Below are positions 42,809 to 51,232 of a stretch of DNA of 64,000 bases, in pieces. Origin of the DNA: Niabella drilacis (GTDB taxonomy: Bacteria; Bacteroidota; Bacteroidia; Chitinophagales; Chitinophagaceae); NCBI RefSeq assembly GCF_900101395.1, contig NZ_FMZO01000017.1, forward strand, positions 48,660 through 112,659. The letters run 5' to 3'. Under the pieces are notes generated by a model. It ran no database searches. It saw only the letters and a program-made list of their open reading frames with translations, and was not told where the DNA came from. The position numbers were made by a program, and so were the translations under genes. How positions within the stretch are numbered: position 1 is the stretch's first letter; each line of letters starts with the position of its first letter.

Positions 42809-44146
42809 TTACGAATCATCATAATCGGTATCCCAGCTATTGCCATCATCATTCTTTTGTCCTTCCATTTTGATCAGAAAGTTCTTGGCCGGAAAATAGG
42901 GTTTCATGTAGATATCGAGATGGATATTGTCCTTTTTCACCGCATCCTGCTCGAAACGCCGTATGGTAAAATCTTCCACCAGTTTGCGCGGCCCGGAAAT
43001 ACTATCCAGGAACAGCACCACCTGCGTCATCAGCTCCCTGCGGGTATTGGCATTAAAATTCTCAAAGGCCCTCCGGTTCAGGAAGTCGATCAAAACTTTG
43101 GTCACATAGTCAAATACCCGCACTACCGAATACGTCTGAAGCCCCATATTGTCACCGTTAAACAATGTTTTTGCAGAGTAGGCTACCACTCTTCCCTGTT
43201 CCTTTACCATTGGTATCAGGCTCATCTTTTCCAGGTTGGCGATCTCACTTTTTTTTAATTCAAAAGCTACACCGCTGACCTCCCGGAGCACGCCAAATTT
43301 TTTTCCGGCAGCTACCTGGCTCATCAACGTGGTATATAGCTTTCCTGCCAGTGCAGTGGATGGTGGCATATACAATGCCTCGTCCTCACCGGCATCCGTA
43401 TAGCTTCCCCTTGCCACCAGCCAGTTACAGGTCATCATTACGCTCGACAGGAACTTATCGCCTCCCGTGTGATGCACTCTTTCAAACAGCTCCATAACAT
43501 CGTCCGGTTCATCCAGGTGCTCAAAATCTGTAACCAGCATCACTTTGTTCTCATGCGCCAGCTTTGCCCAAACCTCCACCGCTTCCCGGCTACCCAGGTA
43601 TCCCGGAATAACCAGTATACTGTAATGATCGCGGAGGTCCAGGCGGTCATAGTTCTTTTTAAATTCTTCCCGTACAAAATCGATAAACAGTGGATCGTCC
43701 CTGTCCTTCAGCTGTTCCAGGTCTGCATTGATAAAGGATACATTGCGGATCCGCTCCTGTTCTGCATTGATAAAAAAGGCGTTCACCGACCGGTACATCC
43801 GTTCCAGCTGCCGGGTATGCATCAATATTGCTGCCAGGTTTTCATCATATTGCTGTTGTTTGCCTGCAGCGGTCTGTTCACAGTGAACTGCCATCTGCTC
43901 TACTTCCATACCCGTATCCAGCAATGCATCCCAGATCCTGAGACGGTCCATCAGGCGCTCCCGCTCTTCCCGGAATCCCGCGTCCTGCAGGAACAGGTCC
44001 TGTTGCGCTTTACGTCCCGGAGTGAGGTACTGTGCCCCTTCTATAAAAGAAGAAAGGAGGGCAAGGTTTTCCCCTGCAAGCGGTGTCGTATCCGCAAGGT
44101 CCTGCTGCAAAAAGCCTTCTTCCCTATGCGCTGTTTTTTCTGTCAT
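42809..44146 (-). CDS. tssC: T6SS contractile sheath large subunit TssC
   Basis: 445 residues. TssC with TssB forms the contractile sheath around the Hcp tube. Recognised by the sheath core: DPLFIDFVREEFKKNYDRLDLRDHYSILVIPGYLGSREAVEVW, LVTDFEHLDEPDDVMELFE, SSVMMTCNWLVARGSY, and the C-terminal VVRVFDYVTKVLIDFLNRRAFENFNANTRRELMTQVVLFLDSISG region (all in pieces). This is the Bacteroidota (DUF5458-type) form and lacks the long N-terminus of proteobacterial TssC. It is 23 bases downstream of hcp and near the end of the left operon. Confidence 0.88.
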   Translation of the reverse strand: MTEKTAHREEGFLQQDLADTTPLAGENLALLSSFIEGAQYLTPGRKAQQDLFLQDAGFREERERLMDRLRIWDALLDTGMEVEQMAVHCEQTAAGKQQQYDENLAAILMHTRQLERMYRSVNAFFINAEQERIRNVSFINADLEQLKDRDDPLFIDFVREEFKKNYDRLDLRDHYSILVIPGYLGSREAVEVWAKLAHENKVMLVTDFEHLDEPDDVMELFERVHHTGGDKFLSSVMMTCNWLVARGSYTDAGEDEALYMPPSTALAGKLYTTLMSQVAAGKKFGVLREVSGVAFELKKSEIANLEKMSLIPMVKEQGRVVAYSAKTLFNGDNMGLQTYSVVRVFDYVTKVLIDFLNRRAFENFNANTRRELMTQVVLFLDSISGPRKLVEDFTIRRFEQDAVKKDNIHLDIYMKPYFPAKNFLIKMEGQKNDDGNSWDTDYDDS

Positions 44147-44169
44147 TGCGGGTCTTTTTCACTGCTCTA

Positions 44170-44661
44170 TTAATCGGGGATAAAGGAATTCATTGCTCCT
44201 CCTGAAGCATTGCTGTTCGTTCCCGGGGCTCCCCCCGGATTGGAAGCGCCGGAACCTCCGGAGCCGGAACTGCCCCAGAACCTGGATTTATCAAAGGTCT
44301 CTCCATCGATCTCCATCTTGCTGCAGGAGATCAGCAGGCTGATGGTCATCGGGTTTTCTCCTGATCCGGTAAAGGTTTCCGAGTAGTTCAAACAATATCC
44401 ATTGGTAAATTGCACCCTCCGCATCGCCGCTTTTGTATCCCGCTTCATGAAAATGATCTCCCCCTCCTGCGTCATAGTGGGTGACAGTACCCATTTTATG
44501 AATGTGGTATCAAGGGCGGATTCAATGGTAAGACTGATCAACCCGCCATCGGTGCCCACTCTCGGTTTTCCATACTGGTCCACCGACTTTTTAAAATCAT
44601 ATGCGGCGCTTAAGACATTATACGTCTTGCCGGAAATTTTTAATATCGCATAGAATGACAT
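44170..44661 (-). CDS. tssD: T6SS tube protein Hcp/TssD with glycine-serine tail
   Basis: 163 residues. The first about 128 match the Bacteroidota TssD (Hcp) fold: SFYAILKISGKTYNVLSAAYDFKKSVDQYGKPR, GGLISLTIESALDTTFIKWV, VQFTNGYCLNYSETFTG, PMTISLLISCSKMEIDGETFDKSRFW (pieces). Hexameric rings stack into the secreted tube. The last about 34 residues are a Gly/Ser/Asn-rich tail ending MNSFIPD, longer than in the typical Hcp, and could line or cap the ring. It lies between tssB and tssC, with gaps of 19 and 23 bases. Confidence 0.9.
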   Translation of the reverse strand: MSFYAILKISGKTYNVLSAAYDFKKSVDQYGKPRVGTDGGLISLTIESALDTTFIKWVLSPTMTQEGEIIFMKRDTKAAMRRVQFTNGYCLNYSETFTGSGENPMTISLLISCSKMEIDGETFDKSRFWGSSGSGGSGASNPGGAPGTNSNASGGAMNSFIPD

Positions 44662-44680
44662 ACCGTATTTTTTACTGTTT

Positions 44681-45130
44681 TTATAAATAAGGCCCCAGGA
44701 GTGCCATCATGTTTTTTATGGTCTCCTGCAATGCGGCCCGTTCTTCCTCTGATCTTAGCGTCTGCTTCAGCGATCCGTCCGTTCTCAGTGCCCGGGCTGC
44801 TTTCAGGTATTCCGTCGCCTGAAAGTGAAGCCGTCTTAATACCTCGCTTTGCCGTCCCAACCGGTCCGGCGCAAAATCCCCCAGGGTTGTAAAATGCAGT
44901 GTTTCCCGGATAACCCCGTTGTCCCCGCTCTTCATGGGCACCGTGATTGCCGGCTGGTACTGCGCAAAAACCATCTCCAGGTTTTGCAGCCCCTGTACGG
45001 CAACTGGTTTCAATGGCGCCGCTGCCGTCAGCAACCCTGCAATCAACGTCCGGTTAGGAGCAATCTCTGCTACTGTTTCTGCGGCTTGCCGTCTTTCGGA
45101 ATTATGTTCATTGGTCCCGTTGGTCATCAT
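44681..45130 (-). CDS. tssB: T6SS contractile sheath small subunit TssB
   Basis: 149 residues, identified by the pattern of small sheath subunits: QGLQNLEMVFAQYQPAITVPM, HFTTLGDFAPDRLGRQSEVLRRL (the conserved F..L.DF.P..L motif) and a C-terminal helical stretch SLKQTLRSEEERAALQETIKNMMALLG. It partners TssC in the sheath. Two Met codons sit side by side at the start. Order in the operon is tssB, hcp, tssC, as often seen in T6SSiii loci. Confidence 0.82.
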   Translation of the reverse strand: MMTNGTNEHNSERRQAAETVAEIAPNRTLIAGLLTAAAPLKPVAVQGLQNLEMVFAQYQPAITVPMKSGDNGVIRETLHFTTLGDFAPDRLGRQSEVLRRLHFQATEYLKAARALRTDGSLKQTLRSEEERAALQETIKNMMALLGPYL

Positions 45131-45156
45131 CAGTTATTTTATGTTATTGATGTGCT

Positions 45157-45810
45157 TCACATCCAGCCCGGCAAATACACAGAAGGCATCGAAAGCACGG
45201 TTGTGCCGGTTGTTACATAGTCTGCGGCTCCCGAGGTCTTCAGCCGCTCCATAGCCTGGTGAATGCATTGTGTGGGCCGCTGCTCATCGGGATGCCAGGT
45301 ATAGGGATCCCGAATTGATATCCGCACCCGGATCAAAAAAACCGCGCCAGGTCTTAAAGCCCGCAACCAATAAGCCCTCTCATCTGTTTCGCGGTTATCA
45401 TAGGGATTATAATCCCCTTCCAGCTGCCAATGTACCTCATCAATATTCCCATTGGCATTCAGCCAGTCTTCCGAATCATAATCTGCCTGGCTGATGGGGG
45501 GCGGAATACCATCATCCGCCCCCCGCCCTATAATGCTTCCGGAGTCCGCATGAGGCCGGGCCCGCAGCTGGCGGCCGATGGCATCAAATACCCTGGACCG
45601 GACCCTTGGGTTGGCATTAAAAAGGTCGCCCAGCTGCGGCTCCGCATATTCTGCCCCTCCTCCGCGCCGGTAGTGCCGGAGATGCGCTCTTGCATTGGGC
45701 TGCGGGGAGATCCAGGTCCAGTAATTCATGATGGAATTATACACTTCCTCGTCCGATGCCCCCGCACAGATAGCCTGTGCCTTTAAATAATCTCCCAAAC
45801 CATCAAACAT
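45157..45810 (-). CDS. Unknown T6SS-linked protein, 217 residues (candidate effector or immunity protein)
   Basis: Starts at ATG 45810; the open frame continues upstream to 45969 but that part overlaps the 659-residue gene. No signal peptide or membrane segment. Notable stretches: NARAHLRHYRRGGGAEYAEPQLGDLF, EVHWQLEGDYNPYDNRET and GAVFLIRVRISIRDPYTWHPDEQRPTQC. The order of a helical HYRRGGG segment, a W..L.G.Y strand and a V.I.D.Y.W strand with a late Met-rich strand vaguely recalls DUF3289-type proteins, some tied to toxins; this is a weak match by eye. It lies 10 bases downstream of the serine-less lipase-like gene and 26 before tssB, inside the T6SS operon. Confidence 0.65.
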   Translation of the reverse strand: MFDGLGDYLKAQAICAGASDEEVYNSIMNYWTWISPQPNARAHLRHYRRGGGAEYAEPQLGDLFNANPRVRSRVFDAIGRQLRARPHADSGSIIGRGADDGIPPPISQADYDSEDWLNANGNIDEVHWQLEGDYNPYDNRETDERAYWLRALRPGAVFLIRVRISIRDPYTWHPDEQRPTQCIHQAMERLKTSGAADYVTTGTTVLSMPSVYLPGWM

Positions 45811-45820
45811 GATCTGTTTT

Positions 45821-47800
45821 TTATGTTTCCTTTTTCCGGACCGCCGGTGCTGCCTGCTGCGACGGGCCGGCTCCGGCGGACCGGTATTCATTTTGTTCCA
45901 GGTTGAAAAAATGCGTATTCCCCGTGCTCTCCATATAATCCAGGTACCCGGTTTCACTATCGATGGCATTCAACACCGGGCCATACGCTTTTTTTAGCAT
46001 CAGGTTATGACTGTTATAAATAAAATACAGGCTGTTTACATCCTTATGTACCGGGTAATTGTTCCGGTTCAAAAAACCCTTCACACGCCGGAGCTCTGTA
46101 TCAAAATTCCTGATGGAGGTCTTCAGTCCCGGTTCTTCCGGTGTTCCCTCATCAAAATCACCCAGGACCTTCCCGGTAAGCTTTTGCAACGGAGCAAAAG
46201 CCGCATCCCCCGTAAGTTTTGCAAGGAAGCCATTAACCCCGCTCAGCGGCAGGTATTCCAGCACCTGGGCATAGAACTTTTTTTTAGACGGCATCATGGG
46301 CAATAACAGCGCTGCAATTGCTTCAGCCACCCTGGCCTTATCTTCATCCGGAAGGGATGAAGCGGCCAGATCCAGATCTTTATCTTTTGTTACTGCCGCG
46401 ATCTGCTCCCGGCATTTCCGGATCATGCTCACAGACTGATCGTATTGGAGCTGTGCTGCTGTTTGGGGCGGGAGGTCCTTTCCATCTTTCTTTGCTTCGG
46501 CTTCCTGCTTCTTCGCATCTTCCGCCATTTTCGCCACTTTCTCCAGGTATGCATCTACCCCCAGCCAATCGGTACCGGCATCCCGGGGAGCCAGGATCTT
46601 CTTCACCTTTGCCTGTTCCATGAACTTATCAAATGCTGCATTGGAGGTTTCCGATCCTATGGCAAACAACTGTAGCATTCCCGTTAGTTTATCTACCAGC
46701 GGGCAAAGGAAATTGAGAATTTTCTCTTTCCTGATCCGCCCCGTATCCAGGCTTGTTCCCTTTGCTGCGTTCTTTATCTCATCCAGGAACTTTTCCAGTC
46801 GGTCAACCGACTGGCCCGGTACCGCGTCAAAGCCCTGAAGCAGCTGGTCAAACGCCGGCAGGTCACCCGGCTTTACAAGCCCCGGTACCGCGTCTACCAA
46901 TACCTTTACAGCACTGATGCATTCCTCTACCAGCCCCCGGATCTCGTCCTTGCTTTGTTTTAACCTGTCGATATGCCCGGCATTGTCCTTCCCGGTACCA
47001 AATCCATCAATGCTCAGCAGATTGCCCAATGCCGCCACCAGTCTTGCTTTTATTTTACCCGTAAAAACGGAAAGTGTATTTGCATTACATTCCGCCACCA
47101 GTTTCCGCAGTTCGTCGTTGGGTTCAAAATATTCGATCACCTGCGCGGTAAGATCAAAGGGATTTCCGAACGCATATTTTTTTCCTTTTCCTTTAAACGC
47201 GGCCTGCTCGTCGAACAGATGCTGGTAGCGATATAAGGGTGTGGCTACATAGATTAAGGACTGAACCCACCATTTGTTTTTAAAGCTGCTTTCACTACTG
47301 AGCTCGCGGATGCATTCATTAGCTACATTCCCTCCCTGCCCCAGTCCTACAAAATGAAAACAGGAACTGTAGCCTTCCCAACCTGCGGTCTTCGCTTTTA
47401 TCCGGGCACATAACTTTTTAGCCTCCTGTTTTCTCCCGTCTACCCCCGAAGCTTCAAAGTCAAATACCAGCACTTCGTTGTCAATATACAGTTTATCGGA
47501 CAGCTCGCTTTTCATTTTCTTCATGTAGCCATCCCAGTCCTTATAATCCTTATAATAGGTATATTCCTTATCACATTTTTTTTCCGGTTCGGTCTCCTCT
47601 TTAAAAAACAGGCTCAAACCCGGTATCGATGCCGCAGCACCTTCCACTTTATCTATCGCTCCCTGGGCGGTATCCGCAATTCCGCCCAGCATGGCATCTG
47701 CCGCTATGGTTCCTGCCGGTTTATAGCGCACCAGGACCAACATTTGTCGGACATCCTTCAATTCAAAATCCTGTTTTGTATCGGCTCCTTTTCCGGACAT
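45821..47800 (-). CDS. T6SS-linked 659-residue protein with serine-less alpha/beta-hydrolase elbow
   Basis: No signal peptide. Residues about 90-200 follow an alpha/beta-hydrolase plan: LYIDNEVLVFDFEASG, then SSCFHFVGLGQGGNVANECI at the nucleophile elbow and WWVQSLIYVATPLYRYQHLF after it. In lipases the elbow is GHSxGG; here the serine position is glycine (GLGQGG, codon GGG), so ordinary lipase chemistry seems impossible. The rest (200-600) is mainly charged helices, with a final segment NSLYFIYNSHNLMLKKAYGPVLNAID. Its position just after PAAR and the DUF4123 adaptor is that of a cargo effector, but it could be a structural or scaffold protein. It ends 10 bases before the next gene. Confidence 0.6.
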   Translation of the reverse strand: MSGKGADTKQDFELKDVRQMLVLVRYKPAGTIAADAMLGGIADTAQGAIDKVEGAAASIPGLSLFFKEETEPEKKCDKEYTYYKDYKDWDGYMKKMKSELSDKLYIDNEVLVFDFEASGVDGRKQEAKKLCARIKAKTAGWEGYSSCFHFVGLGQGGNVANECIRELSSESSFKNKWWVQSLIYVATPLYRYQHLFDEQAAFKGKGKKYAFGNPFDLTAQVIEYFEPNDELRKLVAECNANTLSVFTGKIKARLVAALGNLLSIDGFGTGKDNAGHIDRLKQSKDEIRGLVEECISAVKVLVDAVPGLVKPGDLPAFDQLLQGFDAVPGQSVDRLEKFLDEIKNAAKGTSLDTGRIRKEKILNFLCPLVDKLTGMLQLFAIGSETSNAAFDKFMEQAKVKKILAPRDAGTDWLGVDAYLEKVAKMAEDAKKQEAEAKKDGKDLPPQTAAQLQYDQSVSMIRKCREQIAAVTKDKDLDLAASSLPDEDKARVAEAIAALLLPMMPSKKKFYAQVLEYLPLSGVNGFLAKLTGDAAFAPLQKLTGKVLGDFDEGTPEEPGLKTSIRNFDTELRRVKGFLNRNNYPVHKDVNSLYFIYNSHNLMLKKAYGPVLNAIDSETGYLDYMESTGNTHFFNLEQNEYRSAGAGPSQQAAPAVRKKET

Positions 47801-47810
47801 ATTGTTATTG

Positions 47811-48437
47811 CTATTTCAGAAAAGTTACGGCGCAATCTGCGGTCGTATATCCCTGCAGCGGTTCCGTTGCCCCGCTGCTGTTCGTTTTTCCTTCATGCGT
47901 CTTTCCATCTCCCGTCCGGATCTCATAACGCCGGCCGGCAACGGCTTTCTGCGCCTCATCGTTTAATGTGAATGTTGCTGTAAAGTCTTCCTTCGTTGTT
48001 TTTTTGGCAACAGCAGCACCTTTTCGGGCCGCCTCTTTCAGGGCTTCGCCGTTTATGATATCCTTTGCCCGGGCGGCTCCTATAGTACCTTTTCCTGCCA
48101 ACCCGGCCATGCCCCCAGCCTTACCCGCACTTCCCCCGCCTGCCATTTCCCCAATGAGCACGGTAAAACATCCCAGCACAATGATGCCGCCATGTGCGGT
48201 GGCGTCACCCAGCCGGGCGGCAGGTCGTCCCCCGATCAATACCCCGCTGCTGCCCTGGACAATCACATCCGGCGGGCCGGTACACACACATGTATCTCCC
48301 GATACCGCAGCAGGCTGCCCGCCGATCAATACATTGGGCACGCCTGCCGGAAGCACCGGTCCGCCTACATGCGGCACCAGCCCGTTCACCAGCGGGCAAA
48401 CATGCATATCGCCTACTCTTGCTGCAGGTTTTCCCAT
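47811..48437 (-). CDS. PAAR-repeat T6SS spike-tip protein with C-terminal extension
   Basis: 208 residues. Residues 1-100 are the PAAR domain (GKPAARVGDMHVCPLVNG, VLIGGQPAAVSGDTCVC, VLIGGRPAARLGDATAHGG), which folds as a cone on the VgrG trimer and binds metal. A Gly/Ala-rich linker (MAGGGSAGKAGGMAGLAG) leads to a C-terminal domain of about 55 residues (FTATFTLNDEAQKAVAGRRYEIRTGDGKTHEGKTNSSGATE in pieces). It resembles the transthyretin-like beta domains often fused to PAAR and VgrG that dock effectors. It follows the adaptor gene by 11 bases. Confidence 0.9.
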   Translation of the reverse strand: MGKPAARVGDMHVCPLVNGLVPHVGGPVLPAGVPNVLIGGQPAAVSGDTCVCTGPPDVIVQGSSGVLIGGRPAARLGDATAHGGIIVLGCFTVLIGEMAGGGSAGKAGGMAGLAGKGTIGAARAKDIINGEALKEAARKGAAVAKKTTKEDFTATFTLNDEAQKAVAGRRYEIRTGDGKTHEGKTNSSGATEPLQGYTTADCAVTFLK

Positions 48438-48448
48438 CGTTCCTGTTT

Positions 48449-49060
48449 TTATTCGATAAAAAATCTTCTTCGCTTTGGAGGCGGATCCGGTTCTGAACCC
48501 GGTGGCGGAGCTGCGGTTCCCTCGAAACCCTTCTTTCCCGGGGCCGCCGCTGCCCCCGGGTCCTCTACCCGCTCTTCCGGGAATAATCCGCTTAACAGCC
48601 GTTCTTCTGCAACCAGGTCCTGCTTCTTATCCAGTACCCACCGGTCCATAGAACCCGGTTCGGCCCCTTCTGTATAAAAACAATCAAAAAACTCGAAGAA
48701 GACCTGCCGGTCCTTTTCACCCCACTCCCGGAAGCTGTCCAGCAATACCCGTGCATCCCATACCCGTAAATAAACCGGCCCCTCCGCCGTGTTTTTATAA
48801 AAGAGCCCCTGTAAGAACCGTATCACTTCTTCCCGGGGTTCGGCCGTTTCAAAAATGATACACCGATCCAGGCGAATAAGGGTGTCCTCCTCTCTTAATG
48901 CATAACAATCCGTATTTACTTCAAAAATCCATGGCGCGGCATCCCATATCCCCTCATCATCTGTACCACTGAAAAGCGAAACAGCATGCGGGTAGCGCTG
49001 CAAGAGTTGTATCAGGGTATACTCTTCATTTAAAGCTGTATCATAACATAAATACCGCAT
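48449..49060 (-). CDS. DUF4123-type T6SS effector adaptor
   Basis: 203 residues resembling the DUF4123 (Tap/Tec) chaperones that load effectors onto VgrG: YPHAVSLFSGTDDEGIWDAAPWIFEV, a middle stretch with LDRCIIFETAE, and GPVYLRVWDARVLLDSFREWGEKDRQVFFEFFDCFY, the conserved R.WD.RVL motif. The last 35 residues are Pro/Gly-rich and end PPPKRRRFFIE. Its start overlaps the vgrG stop by one base (TAATG), so the two are coupled. Typically the gene after such an adaptor encodes its cargo; here PAAR and then the 659-residue protein follow. Confidence 0.75.
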   Translation of the reverse strand: MRYLCYDTALNEEYTLIQLLQRYPHAVSLFSGTDDEGIWDAAPWIFEVNTDCYALREEDTLIRLDRCIIFETAEPREEVIRFLQGLFYKNTAEGPVYLRVWDARVLLDSFREWGEKDRQVFFEFFDCFYTEGAEPGSMDRWVLDKKQDLVAEERLLSGLFPEERVEDPGAAAAPGKKGFEGTAAPPPGSEPDPPPKRRRFFIE

Positions 49061-50973
49061 TAATTTATTTTGACAAGCGCTGCCTCCAGCGAGGCCATAC
49101 CATCGCCCTTTAAGCCCAGCATGGCACCACCCAGGTTGGCCTTGGCATTTCCTTTCATATCGAGATTTACATCTGCCGCTATATTGATATTCATTCCCGA
49201 AGCATCGATGCCCTGTGTTCCTTCCATTGTTATTTTGTTATCCGCTTTCAGGCTTATGTCCTTTGCTTTCAAATTGATCGCCGTTGCTTCCAGGTTCAGG
49301 GTATTATCTGCTTTGATATTGATCACTCCTGTGGAGGTAATGTCCATACTGGTTCCGTCCTTTTGCATATCGATCTTCAGGATCACCGTACCACCGCTTT
49401 TGATACCAACGGTAGCACGCCCCTTATCGCCATCCAGGAACATAATAGAAAAATTATCATCATCGTTCCCGCTACTGAGCTTTACGATCTTTTGCTCCTT
49501 ATTTTTCAGCAGGTAGAGCCTGTTCCCGATCTCGTCTTCAAAATCATCAGCCAGAATGATCTCACCCTTTTCATCATCGATCTCCAGTCTTCTGCCCGTT
49601 CTGGTTCCGATCCGTTTTATGTTATTGCCTTTTTCCGGTATGCCGGGCTTGTGCTTTTCTGTATACACAGCTCCCGTTACATAAGGCAGCTCAGCATTCC
49701 CATCTGTAAATTGTACCATAACCTCATCTTCTATTTCCGGTATGAACCGGAATCCCTTGTCTTTTCCCGCATGAGGCGCCAGAACGGATATCCAGGGGCT
49801 TTTTTCATCATCTTTCATCCAGGGGAACCGCACTTTTACCCTTGCCATGCCCGCGTCATCCACATTATCGGTAACCACGGCCATCTGTTGTTTGGCCACC
49901 GGAAAGATCCCCGCATTGGTATAGGGAGGCACTTCTGCTTCGGCAGGAATGGCTACAAAGCTGTTGCTGTAGTGGTCCTGCTGTATGCAGTTATGATGAA
50001 TGGCCGTAATGATAAAGCTTTTGCCGCCGGGATCATCCTTATCTTTTATTTTTATGACCGTTCCTATCGCCAGTTTATTATTCCGCGTTGTTCCGGTAAT
50101 GGAAGCAGACCGGGTATAACCAGCCTGCTGTTCGATCCGGAACATATGTTCGATCCTGCTCTGATTAAAACCGGATCCCATAAAATGATGTTCCCAGGTT
50201 TCCAACGCTTTTTTACCCGCATCTCCCGTTGCCTGTAATACCGGGTTGCCCGGAGCGGCTTCTTCCCTGGTTGCCTTTATCGCATCGCCCTTGTAGGCAT
50301 CCGTTCCCACGGCATCAACCGGGTTCCGGAACAATTGTGCATGCAGGTTCAGATTGGATACATCATCCGGGGCCATTAGTTCCACAGCGGTTCCCCCCGG
50401 CTTTTTACCAAACAACAGGTGCTCCCCATCATAATACATCCATTCCCCAAAACGCATAGCCAGTGCTGCAGTAAATCCGAACAGGGTCTGGTTGTATTGA
50501 ACAATGTAGAGCAGCTCGGTTGTAAATTCAGGGTTGTTCTTTATGGCTGATCTGATGTCGGAATCCTTATATGCCTTTTCGATAATATTTGAAAGTGGCT
50601 GCTTATAAAAGGAGTGGTACTCCGGTACTTTATCAACTTTGGAAAAGAGGCCGGCGCCCCGGATCTGAAACTCGTAATTATGCTCATCCACCAGCGACGA
50701 GTTCACTTCCCGGACCAGTCCTTTAAAACGGTGTTGTAAGGCGCCGGAGCCATCTTTAAACTCGATCTGCAATTCTTTCCCCAGTACCTCCTTCTTAAAC
50801 CGGATGATCGAATCCAGTGTAGCCTGGTCATCATCGGCCCTTATCGAAAAGGAGCAATGGTTTACATTGATGAACGCCTCGTCCAGCAGCAGGTTGGAGA
50901 ACACGATGGGCTGATTGTTCTTATATCCCTGGATAACAATTTCGGTCTTCGTTAAAATAGCATCGTTTGACAT
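49060..50973 (-). CDS. tssI: T6SS spike protein VgrG
   Basis: 637 residues. VgrG trimers form the puncturing spike. The gp27-like base is at 1-330 (NHCSFSIRADDDQATLDSIIRFK, VPEYHSFYKQPLSNIIEKAYKDSDI); the gp5-like OB fold is at about 350-430 (VTDNVDDAGMARVKVRFPWMKDDEKSPWISVLAPHAGKDKGFRFIPEIEDEVMVQFTDGN in pieces, a hallmark of VgrG). A repetitive beta-helix follows at about 490-637 (LNLEATAINLKAKDISLKADNKITMEG), ending without an added effector domain. It is the first large gene of the left T6SS operon. Confidence 0.95.
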   Translation of the reverse strand: MSNDAILTKTEIVIQGYKNNQPIVFSNLLLDEAFINVNHCSFSIRADDDQATLDSIIRFKKEVLGKELQIEFKDGSGALQHRFKGLVREVNSSLVDEHNYEFQIRGAGLFSKVDKVPEYHSFYKQPLSNIIEKAYKDSDIRSAIKNNPEFTTELLYIVQYNQTLFGFTAALAMRFGEWMYYDGEHLLFGKKPGGTAVELMAPDDVSNLNLHAQLFRNPVDAVGTDAYKGDAIKATREEAAPGNPVLQATGDAGKKALETWEHHFMGSGFNQSRIEHMFRIEQQAGYTRSASITGTTRNNKLAIGTVIKIKDKDDPGGKSFIITAIHHNCIQQDHYSNSFVAIPAEAEVPPYTNAGIFPVAKQQMAVVTDNVDDAGMARVKVRFPWMKDDEKSPWISVLAPHAGKDKGFRFIPEIEDEVMVQFTDGNAELPYVTGAVYTEKHKPGIPEKGNNIKRIGTRTGRRLEIDDEKGEIILADDFEDEIGNRLYLLKNKEQKIVKLSSGNDDDNFSIMFLDGDKGRATVGIKSGGTVILKIDMQKDGTSMDITSTGVINIKADNTLNLEATAINLKAKDISLKADNKITMEGTQGIDASGMNINIAADVNLDMKGNAKANLGGAMLGLKGDGMASLEAALVKIN

Positions 50974-50982
50974 GAGTTATTG

Positions 50983-50998
50983 TTTAAGCCGGCTTAAA
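50983..50998. promoter_or_regulatory. 16-bp perfect palindrome before vgrG
   Basis: TTTAAGCCGGCTTAAA reads the same on both strands and lies 10 bases before the vgrG start codon. It fits an operator for a dimeric regulator, or a small mRNA hairpin that would occlude the vgrG ribosome site. Confidence 0.6.
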
Positions 50999-51026
50999 GC
51001 AGATGCAATGAACCATTTGTTGTACT

Positions 51027-51161
51027 TTAGCAGGGCGGGGCGGTAAAAAATGCAATCTGTACCCCGTTATCCTTTTCCAGATTACACAGCGCACTATTGC
51101 TTAGTTTATAGAACAGGTTTTCATCTTCGTAAAAGTAGATCATTGCCCAACGGCAAACCAT
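51027..51161 (-). CDS. Possible small ORF upstream of vgrG (44 residues)
   Basis: ATG at 51161 or 51143, stop at 51027; the shorter form is 38 residues beginning MIYFYEDENLFYKL and continuing CNLEKDNGVQIAFFT. Composition and codon use look protein-like, and it precedes vgrG on the same strand with a 53-base gap. No family known; it may be a small T6SS accessory protein or chance. Confidence 0.3.
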   Translation of the reverse strand: MVCRWAMIYFYEDENLFYKLSNSALCNLEKDNGVQIAFFTAPPC

Positions 51162-51199
51162 CGCTATTATTAGGTATAGATACCCCTCCTGTTTTTTTC

Positions 51200-51207
51200 T
51201 ACTTTTG
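51200..51207 (+). promoter_or_regulatory. -7 box of the right T6SS operon
   Basis: TACTTTTG matches TAnnTTTG, 49 bases before the tssG ATG. No clear TTTG at the -33 distance. Confidence 0.5.
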
Positions 51208-51213
51208 ATAATG

Positions 51214-51232
51214 CCAGGTTGTATTTACCTGG
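51214..51232 (+). promoter_or_regulatory. Inverted repeat at the predicted start of the right T6SS transcript
   Basis: CCAGGT, 7 bases, ACCTGG. It begins 7 bases after the -7 box, so it covers the expected start site and could be a repressor site or a leader hairpin. Confidence 0.5.

Noticed and set aside
45811..45969. N-terminal extension of the 217-residue protein
   Set aside because: The extra 53 residues overlap the 3' end of the upstream gene in another frame and are basic and low-complexity; the inner ATG at 45810 gives the tight 10-base operon spacing.
49363..50238. 291-residue plus-strand frame within vgrG
   Set aside because: Antisense shadow of the conserved VgrG coding sequence; no motif and no promoter.
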